Below are positions 54,154 through 63,721 of a stretch of 64,000 nt of DNA, in pieces. Position 1 is the stretch's first letter. Each line of letters opens with the position of its first letter. The notes beneath the pieces were generated by a model that was not told where the DNA came from, ran no database searches, and saw only the letters and a list, made by a program, of their open reading frames with translations. The DNA comes from Rhynchopus sp. YZ270_cl-10 (lineage: Eukaryota > Euglenozoa > Diplonemea > Diplonemida > Diplonemidae), in the NCBI GenBank assembly GCA_964035575.1, contig OZ037851.1, forward strand, positions 248,001 to 312,000, in the 5' to 3' direction. Both the position numbers and the translations under genes were made by a program.

Positions 54154-55788
54154 GGGTGGGCGCGAAAAACGGAATTCAAATTAGACTTGACTTGAAATAC
54201 AACAGACCACTCGTGAACAGTGAACCATGGTATGTGACCGGCTGTACCGGGGGGTGGACTCCAACCATGCAATCCTACAATCCATTTCGTGGTTGACATC
54301 TGATATGTACTACATCGGCTTCCACTCATCAGCCAGATGAACGTATAAAATGACGAAGCCGGTAAGCCACGAAACGAGGCATCTAGCATCCTGACATATT
54401 GAATGCCTCGACGGCCCTAATCCGTTTGAGCGCAGTCGGGGGGGGGGGGGCATCCGTGGGAATGTCTTGCAGAGGTCACTTCACTGCTCCGGAGCAGGAA
54501 GACGTCTGCCAGTGCATAGCGGAACACGGAGTCGTGAAGAGATGGATTTCGATCTCTCCGTAAAGAAAAAATCTTGTGTCACGCACAGCAGAAAAGAAAC
54601 GGAGCCCGACGAAGTTCTAGCAGCGAACGCAGCTCTCATTTAAGCGACCACGCGACCGAGGGGAATGCTGAAGAGCGGGGCCTTCTACCCAGAGAAAGCA
54701 CTCTACAGCTAGCCTCTGGCCGGCCTGCATTAGGACACTCTTACCTTTCCGGTTGATCTTAACCGCAGGGATTATGATGACAACCTCTTAGAAGAAGCCT
54801 CATCACTCCCTCTTGTCCGTGCAGACTGGATTCGCTCACACCCCATAGCTTCGGGTCTGCGGGTCCTTCTAAACAACTCAGTATTCCTCCTTTGGGTCTT
54901 TCTCGCAAAGCATTGGAATGAGCCACAATGGAATGCACCGTATGGGTTACTACCGGTTGGAGTGTTTTAGCGAAGGCCACTGAACTCTGGAGTATAAAGG
55001 AGCTATGAAGAACTGCGGTCATGGCAAACTTAGTCAGGGTCGCGGTCCTGTATAAAGGGGTTCTTGCCTGCCGGCATCAGCGGAACCACAAGCACAGTAG
55101 GAATGACGTGCCTCTCAAGACGTGATGTAGAAAGAAAGTGGTTCGTTTTCTTAGAGACCTTACCAAAGGCAAGTAAACACGACGCATGCGACAGCAACAT
55201 AGACCTTTGCCCATCTGCGCCTTCTTTTCAACTAAGCCGCCATCACCTAGCGCCTTCGCCATACTGCTAAGCTACTCAAGAACAAGAACGCAGTGCTCAG
55301 ACGATACCTATCCAAACCCTCTGGCGATACCTTGCCTCTGCACTTCGTAGGTGTGGTCGGTCAGCAACTAGCAGTCACGCATCTCGGGGAGGAGTGCAAG
55401 CCGACCATCAGTGATCAGCCAGTGCACATAGCCTCGAAGTAGCGCATCACCTCCAGGTAGATCGTGGTAAGGACCGCCTGCTCCTGTGGCGGCAGTGATG
55501 TGGACTGCGCAAAACCCGACCGCCACACATTCACGAGCTGTGGAAGAAGAGGTGTCGGCATCTTATCCGTGCACCCTAGATGAACGCGCCACCCTACAGT
55601 AGGGACGAATGTGAAGTGAAGCTGTGGCCAGAAAGTTGTGTGACGTTGACAGAGAAGACGTGGAGAAGCGCTGCAACAGGGCACAGGCGGCGTGCATGAC
55701 TGAGGCGTCCTGAGAGAAGGATTGATATTGCAAGCCTTTGATCGGATGGCAAACGTTCTCTTCTTACACACACAGTACGAAAAACACC

Positions 55789-55819
<31 letters not shown>

Positions 55820-56477
55820 TCCTACAGCGACGGGTAGAATCTTGCACCCAGGGATCAGCCTCACCACGAGACGTCCATTGCTAGGCTGTGTCGTTTGGGT
55901 AGGCACATGGAGAAGGAGGGCTTACGCAGGTTGGTACATGGTCCAGCTAAACACCCGCACAGCGTCCAAACTCAGCGAAGACTGCGGAGTATACCGTCAG
56001 CACCTGCGCTGACGACCAGCCGTACACGAGGATGGACAGCGTGGTGTTCATCATCACTATGAATACGCCCAGTGCAAACGACCTCTACGGCGCCGAGCGG
56101 GGGTCTCCGTCCCGACTGTCTGGCACCCGTCCCGCAGGTCATCTTAAGCAGTGTAGGCCAGGTGCGAGGATGGAAGCCAGCGTTGCCGTCAAGGTATATA
56201 ACGAGCGTTGACCACCCACAAGATCACTATGAAGTGCAGGAGGAAGCGGTGAGGTGCATGGAGGGCAGATGAAGAGAGGGCAGACATAACGACCTAGTCA
56301 GGGAGGGTGTGCCCAGCAACTAAGGGAATAACGACGGTGTCCGTCATTCCCAAGACAGTGTCGCAGGCCGAAGCTACAAGGCCTTGGTGTCATTGCGTGA
56401 CTGCCCCACGAGGGCTGCAAGGATAAACGTGAACCACGATACCGTAGAGAGTTACTCAGGAGCGGGTGGGTGGGAGA

Positions 56478-56644
56478 AAATTTTAATGTCATGGTCACGT
56501 TTGCATAACATCAGAAATCATATCGCATGATTTTGGAATCGGTTGCAGAAATCATCTCTCATGATTTCTGAATCGGTTGCAGAGTTGGCTAGCCGAAAAC
56601 AAAAAGGCTGATATTTGGTTGCACAAAATATAATCCTTCTTTTG
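56478..56644 (+). repeat. Constant right end, copy 1
   Basis: From AAATTTTAATGTCATGGTCA to AATCCTTCTTTT. Holds two hairpins, ATCAT-ATCGC-ATGAT and GAAATCAT-CTCTC-ATGATTTC, each followed by GAATCGGTTGCAGA. Copy 2 is 60905-61071. Confidence 0.95.
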
Positions 56645-56831
56645 TTTTCGTAACGCCAAACTCTTTAACCTTTTGTTTGTTTGCTTGAGCTTACCGAATC
56701 GCTCAACTGCGATGGGAAGAATCGTGCGTGTTTTGATCTCGTCACTGGAATTCTTTCAGATGGAATTCGAGATCTGAACCGCTACGATAATTTGAGAAAT
56801 CCAGAAAGCTTCAGAGATAATGAAATCCCCA
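56640..56831 (+). repeat. Constant left end, copy 2
   Basis: Same 192 bp as 53962-54153. The match stops exactly after GAAATCCCCA, where copy 1 continues GGGTGG and this copy ACGCAG. Confidence 0.95.
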
Positions 56832-58448
56832 ACGCAGATCTCTGGCTTTCATATCCCAACGCAGGTGAGGAGTTCATCGGGATGAAGAAGGACGAGAACG
56901 ACGGAACCATGATGTCAGGGAGAGCTCTGCGCGGCAAGGGTTCGTGTCATACTTAACGTTGAAGTCTAGCGTATCGCACACAAGCTCATGCAGCTGTACG
57001 ACGCGTCGAGCCACACCCAATATCACACGTACAGCCAGCCACCACCGCCGACGCCCACATTGATAGTCGTCGTTGAACACACCACCAGCTTCCCAGACCT
57101 GCCGCTCGGCACGCAGAAGGCATTCGGCACAGAAGGATTCTCGCCCAGCATCAGATTCATGGAGTGCCCTCCACCGGCTCACAAGCGACCACAGCCACAT
57201 CACCGTTGTAGGCCCGGAAAGTGCGGAAGTCCAAGCGGTGCACCACAGTCCCAAACACAGACACGACATCGGTTCACGGTCTCAGCTTAGTGTCGTTAAA
57301 CATGCCAGAGTAATTCGATGTCCAGACATTGTGACACAGAGGTACCCACCACATCGGCCAGAACAGCACGCGTCGCTGCCAAGGTCCGTGCTGCCTCCAT
57401 CCGTAGTCAGGATCGCTCTGGCGGGTCGTCTGGAGGATGATATGAAACAGCCACGGCCTGGAGTGTCGTGTGTCCACCTTGCAAGGTGGCTGGTCACGCG
57501 CCAGTCGATGTTCCATACACCACTCTAGGCTGACGCAGTCACTGGCGGCGGAGCGACATAACCCAGCGGCACTGCAGGTCGTGCACGCCTACGGCATCGT
57601 CGTGGTGCTCGTCGCACGAGGTACAGAGAAGATGAAGTCGTAGCTGGGGAAGTAGCACTCGGTCGCAGACGCAGTCTTGCTGGTCCCAGGGGCGGACGCC
57701 GTGCCCACATTATCACGCAGCCTGGGTCGCGGGCGGTGGCGCATAAGGTCGACGCTGTAGGGACCCCACCACGTCCGTGGGTACGAAGATGGTCCGCGAG
57801 AGCGGGACGACAAACCAATCACACTTGAAAAAGAGTAACGCCGGACATCGCAGGAGGAGAAAGACTGAACCGACAACGTTGCGAGACCCGCAAACCCGCA
57901 AAGCCTCTATTCATACATCAGGCATGTAGGTATAGAAGTCATGTATACCCTGATGGACAGGCAGGGAATGCGCAAGGGGGGCCTTGCAAAATTGAATGTG
58001 CTGTTGGAGAACTTTTCGAGACACTGCAGCACTGTGTGGATTAGATCGAGGTTGCTGCTGGGGTATTGTACTCGGCGCAACAGTTTTCTCATGACAGCCA
58101 GGGACAGAATAACAGGAACGTCCGTCCATGCATCTCAGAGAAATCAAAACTGTACAAAAGGGGGCGCTCCACACCAGGAGTGTTTCCGACAGCTCCAAGA
58201 AGGAAGAGTACCTTGTTACAAACAACCAAGACAACCTCGCAGGTCAGAGTTCCTATCACACGCAGGCAGCCATGCGAATAGATTCACTCTAATTTGATAC
58301 TCAAAACCACCCAGCACACTCTCGGGTCGGTCAGAGCTCTACTCACACGCAGACATTGAAAACCGAGAGGAGGAGTCTGCAGACACCACACACAAGCTGT
58401 CCACAAACCAATCCAACAGCACTGCATGACTGTGATAAACGTGACGTG

Positions 58449-58479
58449 AAATACAAAGCCCTCCCGTGGCAGTGTACCA
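58449..58479 (+). repeat. CTCTCGT-type hairpin, GAAATACAAAGCC subtype
   Basis: GAAATACAAAGCCCTCCCGT then GGCAGTGTACC, close to the copy at 40721. Confidence 0.7.
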
Positions 58480-58700
58480 CTACAGATCATAAGAGGAACG
58501 CACTCCTCCCGTACATCTCCACCTTCGACACAAGATAACACATCACACATATACCACAGACCCGACAGACGTAACAGAGACTGGAGAGAAAGAGGCGAAC
58601 AAGATGAGGCATGAAAGGAAGGGGAACGAAGAAGAGGAAGGACGCTACCTTAAACCAAGCAGATAGGAAGCTAGCACCACATCACTGAGACACGAGTAAG

Positions 58701-58733
58701 TCGGATGAGCCAGGACTCTCACGCTTGGTCAGC
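58701..58733 (+). repeat. CTCTCGT-type hairpin, diverged copy in mosaic segment 2
   Basis: CGGATGAGCCAGGACTCTCA then CGCTTGGTCAGC. Both arms have changed together (CCAGG with CTTGG), consistent with a kept stem. Confidence 0.55.
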
Positions 58734-58834
58734 ATCAACAGTAAGTAACAGTACTAGCGTCTGAGGGAAAAGACTCAAGACACACTACCACAAACCACTG
58801 AGACAGATCAGTCTGAGTTAGAGAACGGCTTGCA

Positions 58835-58866
58835 AGGCAAACCCAGCCTCACGTGCAAAGTCGCCT
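58835..58866 (+). repeat. CTCTCGT-type hairpin, diverged copy in mosaic segment 2
   Basis: GGCAAACCCAGCCTCACGTG then CAAAGTCGCC; preceded by CTGAGACAG and GAGTTAGAGAA pieces shared with neighbouring units. Confidence 0.5.
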
Positions 58867-59070
58867 TTAAGCTCAGCGAAAGGTACAACTTCATACAGAC
58901 AGACAGACCATTGTGTGGAGGTGACTGATTCCCAAACCAGCCATGCAGCAGTGCACAGGTAAGGGTGCTCTAGTCAACACAGGGAGTCAGACCACAGTGA
59001 GGAAAACCTGAAGACAAAATCTTATAAACCACTGAAACAGCACTGATTGATAACGAGAAAATATTGAAAA

Positions 59071-59101
59071 GGCAAAAGCCAGACTCTCGTGCCTAGACAC
59101 C
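59071..59101 (+). repeat. CTCTCGT-type hairpin, diverged copy in mosaic segment 2
   Basis: GGCAAAAGCCAGACTCTCGT then GCCTAGACACC; preceded by ACCACTGAAACAGCAC, as in neighbouring units. Confidence 0.55.
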
Positions 59102-59213
59102 TTCAAAAAAAAAATTAAGTGAGAGCTCCCAAACAGACACCTGAGGAAAAAACCGAGGTCACACTATCACACACCACTGCAACAGCACAGTATGAGATTA
59201 GAGAAAAGAGTGT

Positions 59214-59248
59214 AAGATAGAGCCAAGCCTCTCGTGCTTAGTCATCCT
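59214..59248 (+). repeat. CTCTCGT-type hairpin in mosaic segment 2
   Basis: AAGATAGAGCCAAGCCTCTC then GTGCTTAGTCATCC; preceded by ACCACTGCAACAGCAC and GATTAGAGAAAAG. Confidence 0.75.
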
Positions 59249-59481
59249 TAAAATGAGAATTCACACAGCTAGTCTTACCTCCCAAGGCGTCCACACAGGC
59301 AGAAAACGCACAAACAACAATAAAAGCTTATCTCATGCTGCCGGAGCACACTGAGTTCCACACCTGCGACATGGGTGGCACTATGCTGCCTGACTGCTCC
59401 CTTGGCACACCACTTCAGTACTGCAACACCCAGACAGTCATGCGAACAGAGAGGAAGTGTCTGAAAAACCCAGGCAGACCT

Positions 59482-60400
59482 AGTGCAAGAGTGGTTAGTT
59501 ATAGCAGTAGCAGTAGCAGTAGCAGTAGCAGTAGCAGTAGCAGTAGCAGTAGCAGTAGCAGTAGCAGTAGCAGTAGCAGTAGCAGTAGCAGTAGCAGTAG
59601 CAGTAGCAGTAGCAGTAGCAGTAGCAGTAGCAGTAGCAGTAGCAGTAGCAGTAGCAGTAGCAGTAGCAGTAGCAGTAGCAGTAGCAGTAGCAGTAGCAGT
59701 AGCAGTAGCAGTAGCAGTAGCAGTAGCAGTAGCAGTAGCAGTAGCAGTAGCAGTAGCAGTAGCAGTAGCAGTAGCAGTAGCAGTAGCAGTAGCAGTAGCA
59801 GTAGCAGTAGCAGTAGCAGTAGCAGTAGCAGTAGCAGTAGCAGTAGCAGTAGCAGTAGCAGTAGCAGTAGCAGTAGCAGTAGCAGTAGCAGTAGCAGTAG
59901 CAGTAGCAGTAGCAGTAGCAGTAGCAGTAGCAGTAGCAGTAGCAGTAGCAGTAGCAGTAGCAGTAGCAGTAGCAGTAGCAGTAGCAGTAGCAGTAGCAGT
60001 AGCAGTAGTCATCCAGTGATCTAAACCAGATGCTCACTCAGGCAGACCTAGTGCAAGAGTGGTTATTGTAGCAGTAGCAGTAGCAGTAGTCATCCGGTGA
60101 TCTAAACCAGGCTCACTCAGGCAGACCTAGTGCAAGAGTGGTTATTTGTAGCAGTAGCGGTAGCAATAGTCATCCAGTGATCTAAACCAGGCTCACTCAG
60201 GCAGACCTAGTGCAAGAGTGGTTATTGTAGCAGTAGCAGTAGCAGTAGTCATCCGGTGATCTAAACCAGGCTCACTCAGGCAGACCTAGTGCAAGAGTGG
60301 TTATTGTAGCAGTAGCAGTAGCAGTAGTCATCCAGTGATCTAAACCAGATGCTCACTCAGGCAGACCTAGTGCAAGAGTGGTTATTTGTAGCAGTAGAAG
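59482..60400 (+). repeat. ~78-bp minisatellite with one runaway AGCAGT array
   Basis: Six units share GGCAGACCTAGTGCAAGAGT, then GGTTA, a short AGCAGT run, and AGTCATCC-GTGATCTAAACC. Units 2-6 have runs of only a few hexamers or fewer. In unit 1 the run is about 84 hexamers (59503-60008). The array makes all frames open (poly-Ser, Ala-Val and others), none of them genes. Confidence 0.95.
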
Positions 60401-60532
60401 AATGGGTCAGAGTACTTGTGTATATAGCCATACGTATAAACAATTCAAGATCTAAAAGTGAAGTTAATGATGCAGACACCTCCCGCTGACCCACGTACGA
60501 TGCCAGCACGATGAAAGCACAAGTACCTATCT

Positions 60533-60566
60533 AAAGATGAACCCAAGCCTCGTGGGCTTATTCAGC
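60533..60566 (+). repeat. CTCTCGT-type hairpin, diverged copy
   Basis: AAAGATGAACCCAAGCCTCG then TGGGCTTATTCAGCC; stem AAGCC/GGGCTT. Confidence 0.6.
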
Positions 60567-60904
60567 CACACAAAAGAGTGCACGCGGATAACACAAAACA
60601 GACGGACGAAACAGACACCAGCGTGAACAGGACGAACAGGACGGGGCGAGGGAAGCCCAACCGGGAAACAAGAGGGGAGGCTTTCTTTTTCTCTGAGGGA
60701 GATGGGAGGGGAGAGGGGGGGGTTGGCTAGTCTCTACCACCTAGGGCAAAACCGTATGGACACAATAAGTAGAATCAGAGTTCAAGAAGCGAGCTACCGT
60801 CAAGTCGTAGCATCGTTAAGAGATCAAGTGAACAGAGATTCTTTAGTGTCACGTTCGCGATTTACACAACCTTGAAAACCATACCGATGATTTCCTAATT
60901 GTAG

Positions 60905-61071
60905 AAATTTTAATGTCATGGTCACGTTTGCATAACATCAGAAATCATATCGCATGATTTTGGAATCGGTTGCAGAAATCATCTCTCATGATTTCTGAAT
61001 CGGTTGCAGAGTTGGCTAGCCGAAAACAAAAAGGCTGATATTTGGTTGCACAAAATATAATCCTTCTTTTT
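60905..61071 (+). repeat. Constant right end, copy 2
   Basis: Same 167 bp as 56478-56644, followed by a T-run and then unrelated spacer DNA. Confidence 0.95.
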
Positions 61072-61848
61072 TTTTTTGTGATAAAAACCGTTCGTTTTAA
61101 TTGCATCTGACATAACACAATTTGATTCGGTGTTTTTGGGGGGGGGAAAATTTGGTTAGAAGTTGCGTTTCCGGCGGATAGGCATCATGGAAAGAGGGGA
61201 ATACGGGAAAGGGAAATGGAGATTGCACAACAACCGAGGCAACTACCACTACTCCAACAATTTATCGAAGAGAAAAAAAAACTTGAGATATACTTCAATA
61301 CACGGTGGCCCTGTACGGCCCTGACAGACGTCATTATGTCGTAACGACACGTATTATTTCACCCTGTTTTGGACCCCGTAGACCATCACATTATGTCCAA
61401 ACAGGGTTACCGTATGCGTATCCGGTGTTTTAAAAAAGGGTGGATTTGATAACGTGAAGACACCTCGAGGTGGATGTGCAGTGCCACCTCTAGCTAGCTG
61501 TCCGGACGGCAGCTCTTGACTATCGAATCAAATGAATTTAATTCAATGACCCCCATATTAACATATGCATGTATTTCACATTGCACAACGCTACGGTGGA
61601 AAGGCGGGGGGGAAAAGGCTAAACAGAACACCAAAAGAAATTGGCTTCATTTTCTTTCAACTCGAAAATTTGTAAGCAATATTATAAATAAATGATCGGT
61701 GTCGTAAGTGTGGTAGTACATAACACTGGCAGGAATGTTAAAAGAATCTAGTTCGAGGATTTCCGAGGATTTTGTACATAGCAAACACTAAGACACTTTG
61801 AAAGTCTTTAATGCGCTGTCTCTGCACGTGGCATGAAGGTTGTGTTGT
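61072..61848. other. Spacer 3' of UTP23 with an inverted repeat
   Basis: No gene seen. 61361-61374 (ACCCTGTTTTGGAC) pairs with 61395-61407 (GTCCAAACAGGGT) around a 20-base loop. The inverted copy of the GTTGGAGTAGTG repeat lies at 61225-61270. Confidence 0.6.
61225..61270 (-). repeat. Inverted copy of the GTTGGAGTAGTG repeat at 40311
   Basis: Reads ACCGAGGCAACTACCACTAC then TCCAACAATTTATC on the plus strand, the reverse complement of the repeat at 40311-40380. Confidence 0.75.
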
Positions 61849-62723
61849 TCAGCGAATCTCCGTCTTTCTCTTCTTTTTCTTGCAGGAGAGGGAGTTCGCC
61901 GCTGCAGGTCGCTTTCGTGTCTTTTGTTCCGCCTCCTGTGGGTGATGGGTGACGGGTGTTTGCTGCAGACATTTCTCCAATAATGAGTCAGACGGTCTAA
62001 AATTAAAACGACCCGCCTCAAGCGCGCCACCAAACCACATTGTCGGTTAAAGCAAACTAAAAAGACATACCGGCTCTTCCTTCGGCGCAATCGCCTTTCT
62101 AAACGACTCATCCGTTTTGCCGATCAGTTTCCGTGCAGTGGCGTCTGCCGACACTGCCTGTTTCGAAGTGGCTCCTGCTGGGACCATATTGACTTTCCTG
62201 TGTTGTATTGTTTTATCAACCCGCAACCAAAAAACACATACTTACGATCCTCATCTACGTGCAACAGAGGGACACCGGGCACGTTGCCAAGCTCTCTTCT
62301 GAGGAGGGGGTCGTTTGTCGCAACGATGTAGCGCGATTCATTGTCAGACCCTATTCTGCGCTTGACGGACTCTGCAGGGGGTGTGAGGGCACGGTCCCAG
62401 CGCTCTGTAGCGATCAGGACGGTGTTCTCACGCTCGATGTACATCTGCTTGTCTTTCATGTAGAAGAACGTCTTGGCGTGGTCCACTGCCGCCCACTCCT
62501 TGCGCTCTCGCAGGTCACGTAGGATCTCTGGTGTCACGATAGGTGTCATCTGCTCGTCAAGCTCCAATAAGATTTCTCGTCTCGGGTCAATCCCCGCCCG
62601 GCTGCACGCTATCAAAAACTCTGCATCCGCAATAACGTTAAACGGAGGCTTAAAAGCGTAGTGAAGCTTGTAAAACGCAAGCGTCTTTTTCAGCTCCTTT
62701 TTATGCTTGGCCGCTTTCTTCAT
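61849..62723 (-). CDS. UTP23: UTP23, rRNA-processing factor with PIN-like domain, three exons, 215 aa
   Basis: Exons 62723-62246, 62153-62071 and 61935-61849 join in frame (478+83+87 nt). UTP23 is part of the nucleolar small-subunit processome and helps release snR30/U17 snoRNA during 18S rRNA maturation. Family features: an N-terminal basic start (MKKAAKHKKELKKTLAFY), a PIN-like fold with VIADAEFL and VTPEILRDL, the YIVATNDPLLRREL segment and GVPLLHV. The Lys-rich C-terminus (NSLSCKKKKRK) matches the PLSCLKKKKK tail of animal UTP23. The second-intron acceptor was chosen because only the AG at 62155-62154 keeps the frame open. The frame extends upstream of the ATG at 62723, but the family start fits this Met. 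Slightly shorter than human UTP23 (249 aa). Confidence 0.9.
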
Positions 62724-63217
62724 AGTGTCGTCTGTTCCCTCGGGTGTAAAAGCGTTGTTTTGTAGTTGTGTTGTATTTTCCTGGAATTTGTGGATTTTTT
62801 TCAAAAAATGACAGCATTTTTCAAATGAAAATGTGGAGAGAAGGCAATTTTTGAACAAGCGGATGCAAAAAACAAAGGGTACAAATACAAAAAAAAGGTT
62901 GAAAGTGCAAACGCCTTACCGGACACCGGCGGACGCAGAACACTGAAATCAAAATAAGGGTGTTAATAAGTAACAGTTTTCTTAAAAAACTGTTTTATGT
63001 CGAAAACAGGACAAAATATTTGCGCGGAAAAAATCAAGATGATCCTAAGCCTCTCTCATCTCTTATCGCCACCTAATAAAACCCTCTCCTACACAGCACT
63101 TTCCCCTTCCTGAAAGCATTCCAAGAACGGGGTCAATGCTATTCTATAGTTTTCCACTCCACCAGATCACCTCCTCCTCCTCCTCCTCCTCCTCCTCCTC
63201 CTTCTTCTTCTCCCACC
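62724..63217. other. Spacer between UTP23 and the SH3-like gene
   Basis: Contains one CTCTCGT-type hairpin (63037-63072) and a CCTCCT repeat (~63170-63200). No further gene seen. Confidence 0.5.
63037..63072 (+). repeat. CTCTCGT-type hairpin, decayed right arm
   Basis: AAGATGATCCTAAGCCTCTC then TCATCTCTTATCGCCACC. The left arm and lead match the family; the right arm is changed. Confidence 0.6.
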
Positions 63218-63721
63218 TCAAAACTGCGACGACAATTTCGTAATTTCAAGCTCCAGCTCCATTCTCTTTTGCATTAACTCCAATCGAGCCATAGAGGGTG
63301 TGATGGGCTCTGAAATACGAGCTCTTGGAGAGTGCGATTGGGAGGGGCGTGGGATGCTTCTGCGAGGTGGTGAGGTGTCTGGGTAGCCCGCGTCTGTGTA
63401 GCGCTCGGAGTGCTCGCGGGGGAGGGAGGGGATGAAGCAGCGTTCGCCGTCGTCTGCGACGATCATGGCCCATCCGTCGCCCACTTCGCCCCAGAGAGTG
63501 TCGTCTATCATACGCATTGAGTCGACATCCACCTCAACACTGTCACCACGCCGCAATACACGAAGCCGCTCCGACTGTGCATTCGCCTCAACCCGAATCG
63601 CCGCACCACTCACACTCACCTCCATCGTCTGCATCTCCCGCCTTCCGCGCCGTACACTCGGAGACCCCAAAGAGCTTCTCGACAACCTCTCGCTAAACGG
63701 CTGAATCCGATTTCGCACCAT
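63218..63721 (-). CDS. Small protein with SH3-like domain and C-terminal coiled coil, possibly 5'-incomplete (167 aa visible)
   Basis: An Arg-rich start is followed by a domain at residues ~30-97 with an SH3b-like pattern (SGAAIRVEANAQSERLRVL, LRRGDSVEVD, WGEVGDGWAMI, RCFIP). Then comes a Ser/Pro/Arg linker and a short C-terminal helix (MARLELMQKRMELELEITKL) that could form a coiled coil. The frame is open upstream of the ATG at 63721 to a good splice acceptor (CCCCCTTCAG ending at ~63743), so a further 5' exon may exist. A TAGTG hairpin lies just upstream. The function is not recognised; SH3-like domains usually bind peptides or anchor proteins. Confidence 0.65.
   Translation of the reverse strand: MVRNRIQPFSERLSRSSLGSPSVRRGRREMQTMEVSVSGAAIRVEANAQSERLRVLRRGDSVEVDVDSMRMIDDTLWGEVGDGWAMIVADDGERCFIPSLPREHSERYTDAGYPDTSPPRRSIPRPSQSHSPRARISEPITPSMARLELMQKRMELELEITKLSSQF

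Larger units (their letters stand above)
53962..56644. mobile_element. Mosaic segment 1: constant ends around unrelated interior (2.7 kb)
   Basis: Starts with a 192-bp left end (53962-54153) and finishes with a 167-bp right end (56478-56644), both apparently identical in segment 2. The interior shares nothing obvious with segment 2. It contains exon-like patches: 54739-54969 plus, open for about 75 codons without an ATG, and 55430-55590 minus, which reads PTPLLPQLVNVWRSGFAQ. It also holds a short AGC repeat at 55790. No transposase or tRNA was found. It may be a mobile or assembled cassette; its class is unknown, and 'mobile element' is a working label. Confidence 0.5.
56640..61071. mobile_element. 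Mosaic segment 2: same ends, different interior (4.4 kb)
   Basis: Left end 56640-56831 and right end 60905-61071 match segment 1, and the two segments are fused end to end across a T-run. The interior starts with gene-like GC-rich pieces (56832-57900, some open on the minus strand, such as ECYFPSYDFIFSVPRA). It then holds five spaced hairpin repeats (58449-59248), the AGCAGT minisatellite (59482-60400) and one more hairpin (60533). Contains a patch shared with 12640-12710. No transposase seen. Confidence 0.5.

Noticed and set aside
59275-60037. Poly-Ser, Ala-Val and Thr-Ala frames through the AGCAGT array
   Set aside because: All frames of the hexamer array are open on both strands; the flanks are not coding.
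53962-61071. Mitochondrial DNA insertion or LTR-type element as explanation of the mosaic pair
   Set aside because: No mitochondrial gene, reverse transcriptase or integrase was recognised, and the shared left and right ends are different sequences rather than one repeat at both ends.
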